NCBI GenBank assembly: GCA_022844045.1
Contig: JALHMM010000005.1
Coordinates: 62,001 to 126,000, forward strand
DNA length: 64,000 bases
Source: Reyranellaceae bacterium
GTDB lineage: Bacteria > Pseudomonadota > Alphaproteobacteria > Reyranellales > Reyranellaceae
Direction: 5' to 3'
Under the pieces are notes generated by a model, which worked only from the letters and a program-made list of their open reading frames with translations, had not been told where the DNA came from and made no database searches. The translations under genes were made by a program, and so were the position numbers. Positions 1 to 8,304 of the stretch are shown here, piece after piece (the first letter of the stretch is position 1; each line of letters begins with the position of its first letter).

Positions 1-917
1 CTGTAGGTGTAGAACATGGGCGCGTCACCGATGCGCGCCAGCGGCTCGGCGACGCGGTCCGAGGCGAACAGGCCGCCGATCGGCGCGTAGCCGCCGCTCA
101 TCCCCTTGGCCGAGACCATGACATCAACCTCGATGCCCTCGGCCTCGTGCGCGAAACGCGGGCCGGTGCGGCCAAAGCCCGAGATCACCTCGTCGGCGAT
201 CAGCACGATGTCATGGCGATCGCAGATCTCACGCAGGCGCTTCCAGTAGCCCTGGGGCGGTACCAGCGCGCCGCCGCTGCTGCCCACGACAGGCTCGGCG
301 ATGATGCCGGCGATAGTGTCGACCCCCTCGCGCTGGACGATGGCCTCGATCTCATCGACGCAGGCTACGTCGCAGGTCGGGTAGGTCTTGCCCAGCGGGC
401 AGCGCAGGCAGTAGTGCGCCGGCGCCTTGGGCGTCTCGCGCGCCATGCCCTTGATCGCCGCGCGCCTGGCCGTGTGGCCGCCGATCTCCAGGGTCGCCAC
501 GGTCGCGCCGTGATACGAGAAGCTGCGGCCGATCACTTTCCAGCGCGAGCTGTTGCCCTTCGCCACGTGATACTGCCGCGCCAGCTTCACCGCCGCCTCG
601 ACCGCTTCCGACCCGCCGCTGGCGAGGAAGACGCGCGTCAGGTTCTTGGGCAGCCAGTCGCGCTTGAGCCGCTCGACCAGTCGGGCGCGCTCCGGCGTCA
701 CGAACGGCGGAATCGCATAGGCCAGCGCCGACGACGCCTTGGCCATCGCCGCGCCCGGCTCGGGCCGGCCATGGCCGATATTGACCAGCATCGCGCCGCC
801 GCCAGCATCGAGGATACGCCGGCCATCCGACGTGATCAGATGACAGCCCTCGGCGCCGACAATCTCCAGCGCCATCGGCCAGGGCGTGAACGGCCAGGCG
901 GGTTTGGTGTCAGGCAT
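1..917 (-). CDS. Class III (omega) aminotransferase, C-terminus cut by window edge
   Basis: PLP-dependent enzyme that moves an amino group from an amine or omega-amino acid to a keto acid. About 305 residues are visible of a family usually near 430-460; the C-terminus lies left of base 1. Family marks seen are ASGGSEAVEAAVKLAR, the SYHGAT loop, ADEVISGFGRTG (the aspartate that contacts the PLP ring nitrogen) and the Schiff-base lysine in SAKGMSGGYAPIGG. The ATG at 917 is preceded by AGGAGG on the minus strand. It follows the succinate-semialdehyde dehydrogenase gene in the same direction, which suggests omega-amino acid breakdown such as GABA to semialdehyde to acid. That substrate is inferred from context only. 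A palindromic repeat separates the two genes. Confidence 0.88.
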   Translation of the reverse strand, partial: MPDTKPAWPFTPWPMALEIVGAEGCHLITSDGRRILDAGGGAMLVNIGHGRPEPGAAMAKASSALAYAIPPFVTPERARLVERLKRDWLPKNLTRVFLASGGSEAVEAAVKLARQYHVAKGNSSRWKVIGRSFSYHGATVATLEIGGHTARRAAIKGMARETPKAPAHYCLRCPLGKTYPTCDVACVDEIEAIVQREGVDTIAGIIAEPVVGSSGGALVPPQGYWKRLREICDRHDIVLIADEVISGFGRTGPRFAHEAEGIEVDVMVSAKGMSGGYAPIGGLFASDRVAEPLARIGDAPMFYTY

Positions 918-930
918 GGCGGAGCCTCCT

Positions 931-1073
931 ACCTTCCCCCGCTCTGCGGGGGAAGGTGCCCGACGGGCGGATGGGGGTGCCGGTATAGCGGTCAGTCACG
1001 ACGATGGGAGTCGTCGCACCAGCCACCCCCATCCGGCGCTTCGCGCCACCTTCCCCCGCCAGCGGGGGAAGGT
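931..1073. repeat. Large intergenic palindrome, family 1 copy A
   Basis: A three-hairpin element. Both ends carry short hairpins of the type ACCTTCCCCC-loop-GGGGGAAGGT, and the inner arms (GGATGGGGGT near 968 and ACCCCCATCC near 1025) pair with each other. It lies between two same-strand genes. Related copies are at about 34841, 42005, 52190 and 57755. This copy is the most diverged and has a longer central loop. Confidence 0.9.
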
Positions 1074-1088
1074 AGTCGGGGGTAGCCA

Positions 1089-2579
1089 TCACATGCCACC
1101 AATGCAGAGGTACTTCGACTCCAGGTACTCGTCGATGCCGTACTTCGAGCCTTCGCGGCCCAGGCCCGACTCCTTGACGCCGCCGAACGGGCCGACCTCG
1201 TTGGAGATGATGCCGGTGTTGATGCCGATCATGCCGCTCTCGATCGCCTCGGCGACGCGCCAGACGCGGCCGATGTCGCGGCTGTAGAAGTACGCGGCGA
1301 GGCCGAACTCGGTGGCATTGGCGAGACGCACCGCGTCGGCTTCGGTTTCGAACTTCACCAGCGGCGCCACCGGCCCGAAGGTCTCCTCGCGCATGATCAG
1401 CATCGACTCCGTGACGTTGGTCATCAGGGTCGGCTCGAAGAACGTACCGCCATTGCCGTGGCGATGGCCGCCGACCACGACCTTGGCGCCTTTGCCCAGC
1501 GCGTCGGCGACATGCTGCTCGACCTTGGCGACGGCGGCATCGTCGATCAGCGGGCCCTGGTTGACGCCAGCCTCCAGCCCGTCGCCGACCTTGAGCTTGC
1601 GCACCGCCACGGCGAGCTTCTCGGCGAAGGCGTCGTAGACGCCCGCCTGGACGAAGAAGCGGTTGGCGCAGACGCAGGTCTGTCCTGTGTTGCGGTACTT
1701 CGACAGGATCGCGCCCTCGACCGCGGCGTCGAGATCGGCGTCGTCGAAGACGATGAACGGCGCGTTGCCGCCCAGCTCGAGCGAGATCTTCTTCACCGTG
1801 CCGGCGCAGGCCGCCATCAGCTTCTTGCCGATCTCGGTCGAGCCGGTGAAGGTCAGCTTGCGCACCGTCGGGTTCGACGTCATCTCGTTGCCGATCTCGC
1901 CGGCGTCGCCGGTGACCACCGACAGCAGCCCCGCCGGCACGCCGGCGCGCTCCGCCAGCACCGCCATGGCCAGCGCCGAGAACGGCGTCAGCTTGGCCGG
2001 CTTGACCACCATGCCGCAGCCGGCGGCCAGCGCCGGGCCGGCCTTGCGGGTGATCATCGCCGCCGGGAAGTTCCACGGCGTGATCGCCGCGCAGACGCCC
2101 ACCGGCTGCTTGAGCACGACGAGCCGGCGGTCACGCGCCGGGCTCTGCAGCACGTCGCCGTCGACGCGCTTGGCCTGCTCGGCGAACCACTCGATGAACG
2201 AGGCGGCATACGCGACTTCGCCCTTGGCTTCGGCCAGCGGCTTGCCCTGCTCGCTGGTCATGATGACGCCGAGGTCATCGACATTGGCCATCATCAGGTC
2301 GTTCCAGCGCCTCAGGATGATGGCGCGCTCCTTGCCGGTCATCGCCGCCCAGCTCTTCATCGCGGTCTCGGCGGCAGCGATGGCGCGGCGTGTCTCGGCC
2401 GCGCCCATGCGGGGCACGGTGCCTAGCGGCGCACCGGTCGCAGGATTGCGCACGGCGTGCGTGCGCCCGTCATCGGCATCGATCCACTTGCCGGCGACAT
2501 AGGCCTGCTCACGGAACAGGTCGGCATCCTTCAGCCGCGCGCGCAAGCCGCCATCGGCCTTGGTCAAGGTGTCGGGCAT
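1089..2579 (-). CDS. gabD: NAD(P)-dependent succinate-semialdehyde dehydrogenase
   Basis: Aldehyde dehydrogenase superfamily protein of 496 residues, the usual length for GabD. It oxidises succinate semialdehyde to succinate. Seen in order: the cofactor-binding TPWNFP near 168-172, FTGSTEIGK near 244-252, the general-base glutamate in LELGG (about 268), the catalytic cysteine in GQTC (about 302), EETFGPV, and a C-terminal FGGVKESGLGREG. The ATG at 2579 is chosen because AGGAGG lies 6 bases upstream; the reading frame stays open 22 codons further but with no ribosome site. It lies between the helical protein/SDR pair upstream and the aminotransferase downstream, all leftward. Related semialdehyde dehydrogenases cannot be excluded, but the C-terminal motif is GabD-like. 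Confidence 0.9.
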   Translation of the reverse strand: MPDTLTKADGGLRARLKDADLFREQAYVAGKWIDADDGRTHAVRNPATGAPLGTVPRMGAAETRRAIAAAETAMKSWAAMTGKERAIILRRWNDLMMANVDDLGVIMTSEQGKPLAEAKGEVAYAASFIEWFAEQAKRVDGDVLQSPARDRRLVVLKQPVGVCAAITPWNFPAAMITRKAGPALAAGCGMVVKPAKLTPFSALAMAVLAERAGVPAGLLSVVTGDAGEIGNEMTSNPTVRKLTFTGSTEIGKKLMAACAGTVKKISLELGGNAPFIVFDDADLDAAVEGAILSKYRNTGQTCVCANRFFVQAGVYDAFAEKLAVAVRKLKVGDGLEAGVNQGPLIDDAAVAKVEQHVADALGKGAKVVVGGHRHGNGGTFFEPTLMTNVTESMLIMREETFGPVAPLVKFETEADAVRLANATEFGLAAYFYSRDIGRVWRVAEAIESGMIGINTGIISNEVGPFGGVKESGLGREGSKYGIDEYLESKYLCIGGM

Positions 2580-2628
2580 GGCATCCCTCCTGAACTGGTC
2601 TTGCGCCGCACTATAGGGCAGCGTCGGT

Positions 2629-3765
2629 TCAACCGGAAACGTCACCCAGCAACGTCAGAATGCGCCGACGCTGCGTTTCGTTGATCATCGACGCCAGCAG
2701 GCGCCGTGCTCGATCAGGGTCACCGGCAAGCACCAGACAGCACGCCACATTGGCCGCGATCTCCTCGCGCAGCGGACGCGCGACGATCAGGCCGGCGAGA
2801 TCGAGCACCCGCTCGATCGTGACGGGGCTTAGCGGCACCAGGCGCAGAAAGCCCGCCAGCTCGTGGTCGAAGCGCGGCGGCAGGCGGCCGCTGTCGAGCA
2901 GGCGATGCACGGCCGCGTCGGCGATCTCGAGCGCGCGCGGCGCATTCGTGTGCAGCAGACGCCCGGCACGATCGAGCTCGCTGCGCAGCTGGTCGATCGG
3001 CGCGCTGAGACGCTCGGCCAGAACGGCGGCGGCGGCGGCGTGCCCGGCCTGACGAAGCTCGGCGATCATCGTCACGGGCTCGACGTCCGCGTTGTGGTCG
3101 GCCAGCGCGTCGATGATGACCCGCGGCACCGATTCGATATGGCCCGCGCGCAGCAGCTCGAGGAAGGGCCAGGTCATGCCCGATACGATGGCCTGCTGCA
3201 GCAGCGCCATCATCCGCTCCGTCTGACCCAGCACGGCATAGCCGGCGATCAGCGAGGCGATGACCGGCTCAACCCCGTCGGGCAGATCCCGCAGCAGCAG
3301 TTCCGTCGTCTCGAGCAGGCCGAGGTCGCGGTCCGCGCAGGCGATCGCGATGAACTCCTGGGCGATCTCGAACCGGCCGCGCCGCACCTTGCGCACCGTG
3401 AAGGCGCGCTCGATCATCGCCTGGCGATGGGCGGGATGCGCCGCCAGGCGTCCGATCAGCAGCGGCCGCCATTGCTTCAGGTCGCGGTGGCCGAGCAGGC
3501 CGATGGCCGCTTCCGGCCACTCGGCGATCCGCTCGATAATCCGGCGCATCTGCGCGCGAACCTCGCTCCGCTCTGACTGGCGCGCCTCCTCGGCGCTGGC
3601 CAGATGCCGCACATTCACCCAGCGCCGGTCGATGCGGTCGAGCGCGCCGACGATGCGCCACCACTGCATCATCACCGCGCGCTGCGCGCTCTCGATGTCG
3701 CCGGCCGCGCGCGCCGCGGCGAGCTCGCGCTCGAACACGGCATCCCACGGCTCGTCGCGGATCAT
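2629..3765 (-). CDS. Unrecognised all-helical protein, translationally coupled to upstream SDR
   Basis: A 378-residue protein I do not recognise. It has no signal peptide or membrane segment. The composition is rich in Ala, Leu, Arg and Glu with regularly spaced helices (for example RIIERIAEWPEAAIGLLGH, then LLRDLPDGVEPVIASLIAGY), which looks like an alpha-solenoid of TPR or HEAT type. No catalytic motif is apparent. The ATG at 3763-3765 overlaps the SDR stop as TGATG, so translation is probably coupled. The frame stays open about 105 codons further upstream, but that stretch is antiparallel shadow of the SDR gene with arginine-rich nonsense composition. It is therefore excluded. A role in a complex with the SDR or GabD is only a guess from the overlap. 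Confidence 0.75.
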   Translation of the reverse strand: MIRDEPWDAVFERELAAARAAGDIESAQRAVMMQWWRIVGALDRIDRRWVNVRHLASAEEARQSERSEVRAQMRRIIERIAEWPEAAIGLLGHRDLKQWRPLLIGRLAAHPAHRQAMIERAFTVRKVRRGRFEIAQEFIAIACADRDLGLLETTELLLRDLPDGVEPVIASLIAGYAVLGQTERMMALLQQAIVSGMTWPFLELLRAGHIESVPRVIIDALADHNADVEPVTMIAELRQAGHAAAAAVLAERLSAPIDQLRSELDRAGRLLHTNAPRALEIADAAVHRLLDSGRLPPRFDHELAGFLRLVPLSPVTIERVLDLAGLIVARPLREEIAANVACCLVLAGDPDRARRLLASMINETQRRRILTLLGDVSG

Positions 3766-4529
3766 CACACCCTGCCGGCGTCGACGACGTAGAGCTGGCT
3801 GGTACAGGCCGCCGCCTCGTCGCTGGCGAGGAAGACCGTGACCTTCGCCAGATCGTCGGGGACCAGCCAGCGCTTGAGGCACTGTATTTCCATCTGCCGC
3901 TCGTCTGAATCGGGCTTGATCCAGAGCTTCTCCTGGCGCTCGGTGCGCACCCAGCCCGGCGCGATCGAGTTGGCGCGGATGTTGAACGCGCCGTAGTCGC
4001 GCGCCAGTGAACGCGTCAGGCCGATGATCGCGGATTTCGCCGCGGTGTAGATCGCCATGCCACCCATCCCGCTCATCCACGAGACCGAGGAGTAGTTGAC
4101 GATCGCCCCACCGCCCGCCGCTTTCATGTCGGGCAGCACGGCCTGGGCGGCGAAGAACTGGTGCTTGAGGTTCACCGCGATGCGCTGGTCGAAGTACTCC
4201 GGCGTCACGGTCTCGGTGGCGTGCCGGTCGTCATGCGCGGCGTTGTTGACCAGCACGGTGATCGGCCCGAAGGCGCCGCGGACCTCGCCGATGGCCCCGC
4301 GCAACGCCTCCGTGTCGGTGACGTCGGCATGGACATACTTCACCGTCGCGCCACCCTTCGACAACTCGTCGGCGAGCGACCGCGACGGCGTGTCGGCGAT
4401 ATCGATGAATCCGACCTTCGCCTTCTGCCGCGCGAAGGCGCGCACGATCGCGGCACCGATGCCGCTGCCGCCACCGGTGATCAGCACCGCGCGCCCCTCC
4501 AGATCGGGATAGATCGCACCGCCGGCCAT
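3765..4529 (-). CDS. Short-chain dehydrogenase/reductase (SDR)
   Basis: Classical NAD(P)-dependent oxidoreductase of 254 residues. Seen: the nucleotide-binding TGGGSGIG near 18-25, NNAA near 95-98, the catalytic serine in NYSSVS (about 148) and YTAAK (Tyr161, Lys165). After the catalytic segment comes PGWVRTERQ. The usual C-terminal VDGG is VVDAGRV here, a small departure from most family members. The ATG at 4529 is taken because GGGAGGG lies just upstream; an alternative in-frame ATG is 6 codons further upstream. First gene of a leftward group that continues into the helical protein and gabD. The substrate is unknown and is probably a hydroxy or keto acid intermediate of the same pathway. 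Confidence 0.88.
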   Translation of the reverse strand: MAGGAIYPDLEGRAVLITGGGSGIGAAIVRAFARQKAKVGFIDIADTPSRSLADELSKGGATVKYVHADVTDTEALRGAIGEVRGAFGPITVLVNNAAHDDRHATETVTPEYFDQRIAVNLKHQFFAAQAVLPDMKAAGGGAIVNYSSVSWMSGMGGMAIYTAAKSAIIGLTRSLARDYGAFNIRANSIAPGWVRTERQEKLWIKPDSDERQMEIQCLKRWLVPDDLAKVTVFLASDEAAACTSQLYVVDAGRV

Positions 4530-4587
4530 GCCGCCCTCCCTGTCCACGAGGCACAGGCTAGAGCATATCCCCGCGAGGCGGAATCAC

Positions 4588-4624
4588 GCCGTCATGCCGA
4601 GCGAGGCGAAAGACCTTCGGATCG
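4588..4624. repeat. Half REP-like palindrome (family 3 remnant)
   Basis: The stretch CGTCATGCCGAGCGAGGCGA followed by AAGACCTTCGG resembles one arm of the REP-like palindromes at 32161 and 48671. The matching second arm is missing. It sits in the spacer between the divergent SDR and PQ-rich genes. Likely a decayed copy. Confidence 0.5.
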
Positions 4625-4702
4625 CCGCATTGTGGTGACATCAGGTGCTTGTCGAGGGTGACGTGGCGCGGCATCCTTGCCGCGTCCGAGCGGGAGGTCC
4701 GC

Positions 4703-5281
4703 GTGTTTCGTCCCATACGATCCCTGATCGCGCTGGCGCTGCTGCTGGCGACGGCTGGCGCCGCGCTGGCCCAGTTCGGCCCGTCGCCGCAGGTGCAGCC
4801 CTATCCCCAGCAGCCCTATCCACAGTCGCCCGGCGGCAACCGCAACACCGGCCCGTTCGGTCCGTCACCGCAGGCGCAGCCCTACCCGCAACAGCCGTAC
4901 CCGCAGCGGCCCTACTACCCTCAGCAACCGTACCAGCAACCCTATCCGACGCAGGTGCAGGTACTCGTCGGCGTATGGAGCACGACGCTGCGTGACACGC
5001 AGGGCCGCGCCATCGCCTCGATCTTCATCCAGTTCATGCCCGATGGCCGCTTCCACAGGCGGATGTTGGTGCCGGCCGGCCAGACCGACGTCTTCGGCGT
5101 TTGGCAGTACGATGCGCAGAATTCGATCCTGCACAGCCAGGCGCAGGACTACGCGCCCAGGAACCTGCCGCCGAGCGAGCCGTTGGGCCACACCTACTCA
5201 CTGCGCGTGCAGTGGGTCAGTTCCAACCACTTCGTCACCCAGGACGCCAGCGGCCCGATCCGCTGGGTACGTCAGCAGTAG
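4703..5281 (+). CDS. Secreted protein with Pro/Gln/Tyr-rich repeat linker
   Basis: A 192-residue exported protein of unknown function. The GTG at 4703 is preferred: GGGAGG lies 5 bases upstream, and the protein then starts directly with a signal peptide (RPIRSLIALALLLATAG, cleavage near ALA-Q). A low-complexity region of repeated YPQQPYPQ and FGPSPQ units follows. The C-terminal half is a compact domain of about 110 residues beginning LVGVWSTTLRDTQG, with FGVWQYD and a GPIRWVR end. This resembles small lipocalin-like beta domains that measure deviation from a reference state, though I cannot name the family. It is convergent with the OmpA-like gene, with 3 bases between the stops. Periplasmic or surface location is likely. 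Confidence 0.78.
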   Translation: MFRPIRSLIALALLLATAGAALAQFGPSPQVQPYPQQPYPQSPGGNRNTGPFGPSPQAQPYPQQPYPQRPYYPQQPYQQPYPTQVQVLVGVWSTTLRDTQGRAIASIFIQFMPDGRFHRRMLVPAGQTDVFGVWQYDAQNSILHSQAQDYAPRNLPPSEPLGHTYSLRVQWVSSNHFVTQDASGPIRWVRQQ

Positions 5282-5284
5282 CGC

Positions 5285-5815
5285 TCAGCGCCCGAGATTG
5301 GTGATCTGCACCCGGCGATTGAGCGGGTCGCTGGGACTGCCGGCGTTGAGCGGCTTGCTGCTGCCGTAGCCCATGGCGGCCAGCCGCTCCGGCGCGATGC
5401 GGTACTTTGCGATCAGATAGTCGCGCACGGCGTTGGCACGCTGCGTCGACAGACGCAGGTTGTACTCGCCATCGCCAGTGGCATCGGAATGGCCGGCGAT
5501 CTCGAAGCGATAGTCAGCGAGCTTGGGGTCGGTCAACGCGGCGCCCAGCTTGTCGACCATGGCGATGCCGACAGCGTCGAGCTTCGCCGAATCGATCTCG
5601 AACTGGATGCGCATGTCGATGGTCGGCGGCCCCTCGATGGTGACGCGACCGCGGGTCAGCGAGCGCGGCGTGCCGCCGGGCGGCGGCGGGGTCAGCTTGT
5701 CGACGATGTCGGACGAACTCGGCGACGGCGGCGCCGGCTTGGCGCTGCCCTGTGCGAACGCGCCCGACGCCATGACAAGCAGCAACGGTACAACGAGCGC
5801 AAAGATACGGCGCAT
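5285..5815 (-). CDS. OmpA-family peptidoglycan-associated protein
   Basis: A 176-residue envelope protein. The N-terminus is a signal peptide (MRRIFALVVPLLLVMASG, cleavage at AFA-Q), followed by a Pro/Ser-rich linker and a C-terminal OmpA-like domain. That domain has the typical order IQFEIDSAKLD, then GHSDATGDGEYN and LSTQRANAVRDYL, GYGSSKPL and NRRVQI. The aspartate and arginine in these motifs bind meso-diaminopimelate in known members. It has no beta-barrel and no lipobox, so it is probably a soluble periplasmic or loosely membrane-bound anchor. The ATG at 5815 has GGGAGA upstream; a longer frame upstream has no support. Confidence 0.88.
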   Translation of the reverse strand: MRRIFALVVPLLLVMASGAFAQGSAKPAPPSPSSSDIVDKLTPPPPGGTPRSLTRGRVTIEGPPTIDMRIQFEIDSAKLDAVGIAMVDKLGAALTDPKLADYRFEIAGHSDATGDGEYNLRLSTQRANAVRDYLIAKYRIAPERLAAMGYGSSKPLNAGSPSDPLNRRVQITNLGR

Positions 5816-5881
5816 GGGTTCTCCCGGGATGTAACGGAGCCGTATTATACCACAATCCCGGGCGATGCGCACCGCCCGCTG

Positions 5882-6823
5882 TCAGGGATAGGTCAGCAGC
5901 GTATCGACCACCCGATCGATCAGGGCGCGTGCGTCCGATTGGGTCGCCAGCCGCACCGGCGGTACGGCCATGCGGCGTGCGCCGCGCAAATCGCAGACCG
6001 TGGCGCCCCTTGTATGGATGCCGGCGCATTCGACGTGGACGATGGCGCCATCGGTCTCGAGCAGGGCCTCGTCGACATAGGGTACCAGCGCGCAGACATC
6101 GTGCATCGAGGCCACGGCGCGCGCGAACACCGCGCGCTGCCGCGCGAGGTAGAACGACACCAAATCGGCGATCACCCCGGCGACCCGGCGGCCGCTGGCC
6201 CGCAGCCGCGCGATGTCCGCGTCGTCAAAGCCGGTGCGGCGGGTGACGTCGAGGCCAACCATGCGGATGGGCACGCCGCAGCCGAACACCACGGCCGCGG
6301 CTTCGGGGTCGCAGTAGATGTTGAACTCCGCCGCGGCCGTGACATTGCCGCCGGCGGCCGAGCCGCCCATGACGGTGATCTCGCGCAGCCACGTCCTGAG
6401 CTTCGGCTCGCGCTTGAGCGCGACCGCGACATTGGTCTGCGGGCCGATCACCGCGAGGATCAACTCGCCCTGATGGCGCCGCGCGCTCTCGATGATGAAG
6501 TCGACGGCGTGCGCGTCGATCGGCCTACGCGTCGGCGGCGGCAGGTCGTGGCCGTCGAGCCCGCTCTTGCCATGGACATGCGCCGCATCGACGGTCGCGC
6601 CCACCAGCGGCTGGGCGAAACCTTCGGCGAGCGGCACGTCGATGCCGCCGAGCTCGAGCAGGGCGAGCGCGTTGCGCGTGCTGTTGGCCAGCGAGCTGTT
6701 GCCGTGGCTCGTCGTCACGCCGACGAGATCGAAATGCCGCGCGCCGAAGAGCAGCGCCACGGCGTCGTCGTGGCCGGGGTCGCAGTCGATGAGGAGTTTC
6801 GGCTTGGTCGATGGCACGGTCAT
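5882..6823 (-). CDS. Inosine-uridine-preferring nucleoside hydrolase
   Basis: Hydrolyses the N-glycosidic bond of ribonucleosides in purine/pyrimidine salvage; cytoplasmic. The protein has 313 residues, the normal size. The calcium-binding signature DCDPGHDDAVALL lies at the N-terminus, and the family motif VMGGSAAGGNVTAAAEFN with NIYCDPEAA is in the middle. The ATG at 6823 begins right before this conserved N-terminus; the open frame extends 123 codons further upstream only as a shadow through the tRNA region. No transporter for nucleosides is adjacent, so the preferred substrate is not indicated. Confidence 0.88.
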   Translation of the reverse strand: MTVPSTKPKLLIDCDPGHDDAVALLFGARHFDLVGVTTSHGNSSLANSTRNALALLELGGIDVPLAEGFAQPLVGATVDAAHVHGKSGLDGHDLPPPTRRPIDAHAVDFIIESARRHQGELILAVIGPQTNVAVALKREPKLRTWLREITVMGGSAAGGNVTAAAEFNIYCDPEAAAVVFGCGVPIRMVGLDVTRRTGFDDADIARLRASGRRVAGVIADLVSFYLARQRAVFARAVASMHDVCALVPYVDEALLETDGAIVHVECAGIHTRGATVCDLRGARRMAVPPVRLATQSDARALIDRVVDTLLTYP

Positions 6824-7047
6824 CGGATCGCCCCGGCGCGTCGCCACGAACCCGCGAGCAAGAGAGTCTGTCCCCGCTTCATGCCAGCCTTCGCCCCCTC
6901 GCCCCGACGTGGCGCGCTTGGCGACTCTGCCCGGATTCACGGCCGGCCAAAAGCGTCCATCAGGCGCGTGCGTGGCGTGGCGCGGCCGGAAAAACCGCGT
7001 GCCTGAACAGAAAAATGCTGGGGTGCTTCGGCCCGGCGGCGGAGCGA

Positions 7048-7122
7048 TGGTGGGCGCGGCAGGGATTGAACCTGCGACCCCACCCATGTCAAGGGTGTGC
7101 TCTCCCGCTGAGCTACGCGCCC
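7048..7122 (-). tRNA. tRNA-Val (anticodon GAC)
   Basis: Folded by eye on the minus strand as a complete cloverleaf of 75 bases including encoded CCA. The acceptor arms are GGGCGCG and CGCGCCC, the D stem is GCTC/GAGC, the anticodon arm is CACCC-TTGACAT-GGGTG with anticodon GAC, and the T arm is GCAGG-TTCAATC-CCTGC with discriminator A. It reads GUC and GUU codons. It stands alone between the nucleoside hydrolase and the formylglutamate amidohydrolase-like gene. Confidence 0.97.
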
Positions 7123-7164
7123 CCAAGGGGCATGCTCCACCCCGCCGGACCGAAGCGGGCGGTG

Positions 7165-7192
7165 CTGTAACGCATCGCTTCCGGGTTGGCAA
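7165..7192 (-). promoter_or_regulatory. Probable promoter of tRNA-Val
   Basis: On the minus strand, TTGCCA (7187-7192) is followed after 16 bases by TTACAG (7165-7170). This would start transcription near 7158, about 36 bases before the mature tRNA 5' end. Inferred from sequence match to sigma-70 elements only. Confidence 0.4.
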
Positions 7193-7252
7193 GTCGCGCC
7201 CCTTGGGCGCGTCTCGGATGACGGCGCCGCCGATTCAGTCTAATCAGGTCAC

Positions 7253-8140
7253 ATGGAATCGAGTCCCGCCGCGCAGCCATCGCCGCCGATAGAGATCGAC
7301 CGTCCGGTGGCCCAGACGCTGCCGGTGGTGCTGGCCTCACCGCACAGCGGACGTGCCTATCCCGCTGATTTCCTGCGCCAGACCCATCTCGACGTATCCG
7401 TGCTGCGGCGCGCCGAGGACGCCTATGTCGACGACCTGTTCGCGCTGGCGGCGAAATCCGGCGTGCCGATGCTCAAGGCGCTCTATCCGCGCTCCTTCGT
7501 CGATGCCAATCGCGAACCCTACGAGGTCGATCCGGCGATGTTCGAGGGCGCCCTGCCCGGTCACGCCAACACGCGCTCGCCGCGCGTCGCCGCCGGCCTG
7601 GGTTGCCTGCCGCGCGTCGCTTTCGATGGCCAGCCGCTCTATCGCCGGCGCCTGCCGGTGGCCGAACTGGAGCGCCGACTGGCCTGGTACTATCGGCCCT
7701 ACCACGCCGCGCTGCGCAAGCTGATCGACGAGACGCTGGAGCGCTTCGGCCATTGCATCCTGGTCGATTGCCACTCGATGCCGTCCAACTCCCCGGTCGG
7801 GCTGGGCGGCAAGGGCGGCCGGGTGGATTTCGTGCTCGGCGACAATCACGGCGCCGCCTGCGCGCCAGCGCTGATCGGCCTGGCCGAGAGTTGGCTGCGG
7901 GTGCGCGGCTATCGGGCCATGCGCAACCAGCCTTATGCCGGCGGCTTCACCACCCAGCACTACGGCGCGCCCGGTCGGGGCGTGCATGTCCTGCAGGTCG
8001 AGATCAACCGGGCGCTCTATATGGACGAGGCGGCGATGCGCCCGCATGCCGGCTTCGCCGCGCTGTCGCGCCACCTCGCCGAATTCATCGAGGATGTCGG
8101 CCACGCCACCCTGGGCCATTCGGCCTTCGCCGCCGAGTAG
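7253..8140 (+). CDS. N-formylglutamate amidohydrolase family protein (HutG-like)
   Basis: A 295-residue zinc-dependent amidohydrolase that in characterised members releases formate from N-formyl-L-glutamate, the last step of one histidine pathway. Family marks are LASPHSGRAYP at the N-terminus, DAYVDDLF, the central VDCHSMPS and the late VHVLQVEINRALYMDE. No other hut gene is in the window, so the true substrate may be another N-acyl amino acid. The ATG at 7253 has no clear ribosome site; TAATCA lies 6 bases before it, which would fit a very short or absent leader. It is the leftmost gene of a region rich in amide- and peptide-cleaving enzymes. Confidence 0.85.
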   Translation: MESSPAAQPSPPIEIDRPVAQTLPVVLASPHSGRAYPADFLRQTHLDVSVLRRAEDAYVDDLFALAAKSGVPMLKALYPRSFVDANREPYEVDPAMFEGALPGHANTRSPRVAAGLGCLPRVAFDGQPLYRRRLPVAELERRLAWYYRPYHAALRKLIDETLERFGHCILVDCHSMPSNSPVGLGGKGGRVDFVLGDNHGAACAPALIGLAESWLRVRGYRAMRNQPYAGGFTTQHYGAPGRGVHVLQVEINRALYMDEAAMRPHAGFAALSRHLAEFIEDVGHATLGHSAFAAE

Positions 8141-8168
8141 CCGTCGCCCCGTTTCGTCCTCCCAGGCG

Positions 8169-8269
8169 AAAAAAAGGCGGTGTCAAAGACACCGCCCGAG
8201 TTTTAGGGAGGAAACGCCCAAGACGGGCATTACGACAAACAAAGAGGCCGTCGAAACGACGTTTGCCGC
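8169..8269 (-). ncRNA. mmgR: alpha-r8 (MmgR) family small RNA
   Basis: Read leftward, this spacer holds the parts that define the alphaproteobacterial alpha-r8 sRNA family. An upstream stem (GCCC-GTCTT-GGGC, 8216-8228) comes first, then the single-stranded decamer TTTCCTCCCT (complement at 8205-8214), and finally a perfect 9-bp terminator hairpin (GGCGGTGTC-TTT-GACACCGCC, 8176-8196) ending in seven T. An additional hairpin CGTCG-TTT-CGACG (8249-8261) lies near the 5' end. A sigma-70-like promoter places the start near 8269, giving about 100 nt. Known members are trans-acting and linked to growth and polyhydroxybutyrate storage in Sinorhizobium. The function here is inferred by family. The surrounding spacer is clearly more AT-rich than the genes. 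Confidence 0.8.
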
Positions 8270-8275
8270 ACGCCA

Positions 8276-8304
8276 AATATGGTGCATATGCGAAGAGCAG
8301 GCAA
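8276..8304 (-). promoter_or_regulatory. Promoter of the alpha-r8 sRNA
   Basis: On the minus strand TTGCCT (8299-8304) and CATATT (8276-8281) are separated by exactly 17 bases. The start would fall 6-7 bases downstream, near 8269. This is one of the best sigma-70 matches in the window. Confidence 0.6.

Noticed and set aside
5489-7006. A 505-codon open frame on the plus strand
   Set aside because: Antisense shadow of the OmpA and nucleoside hydrolase genes.
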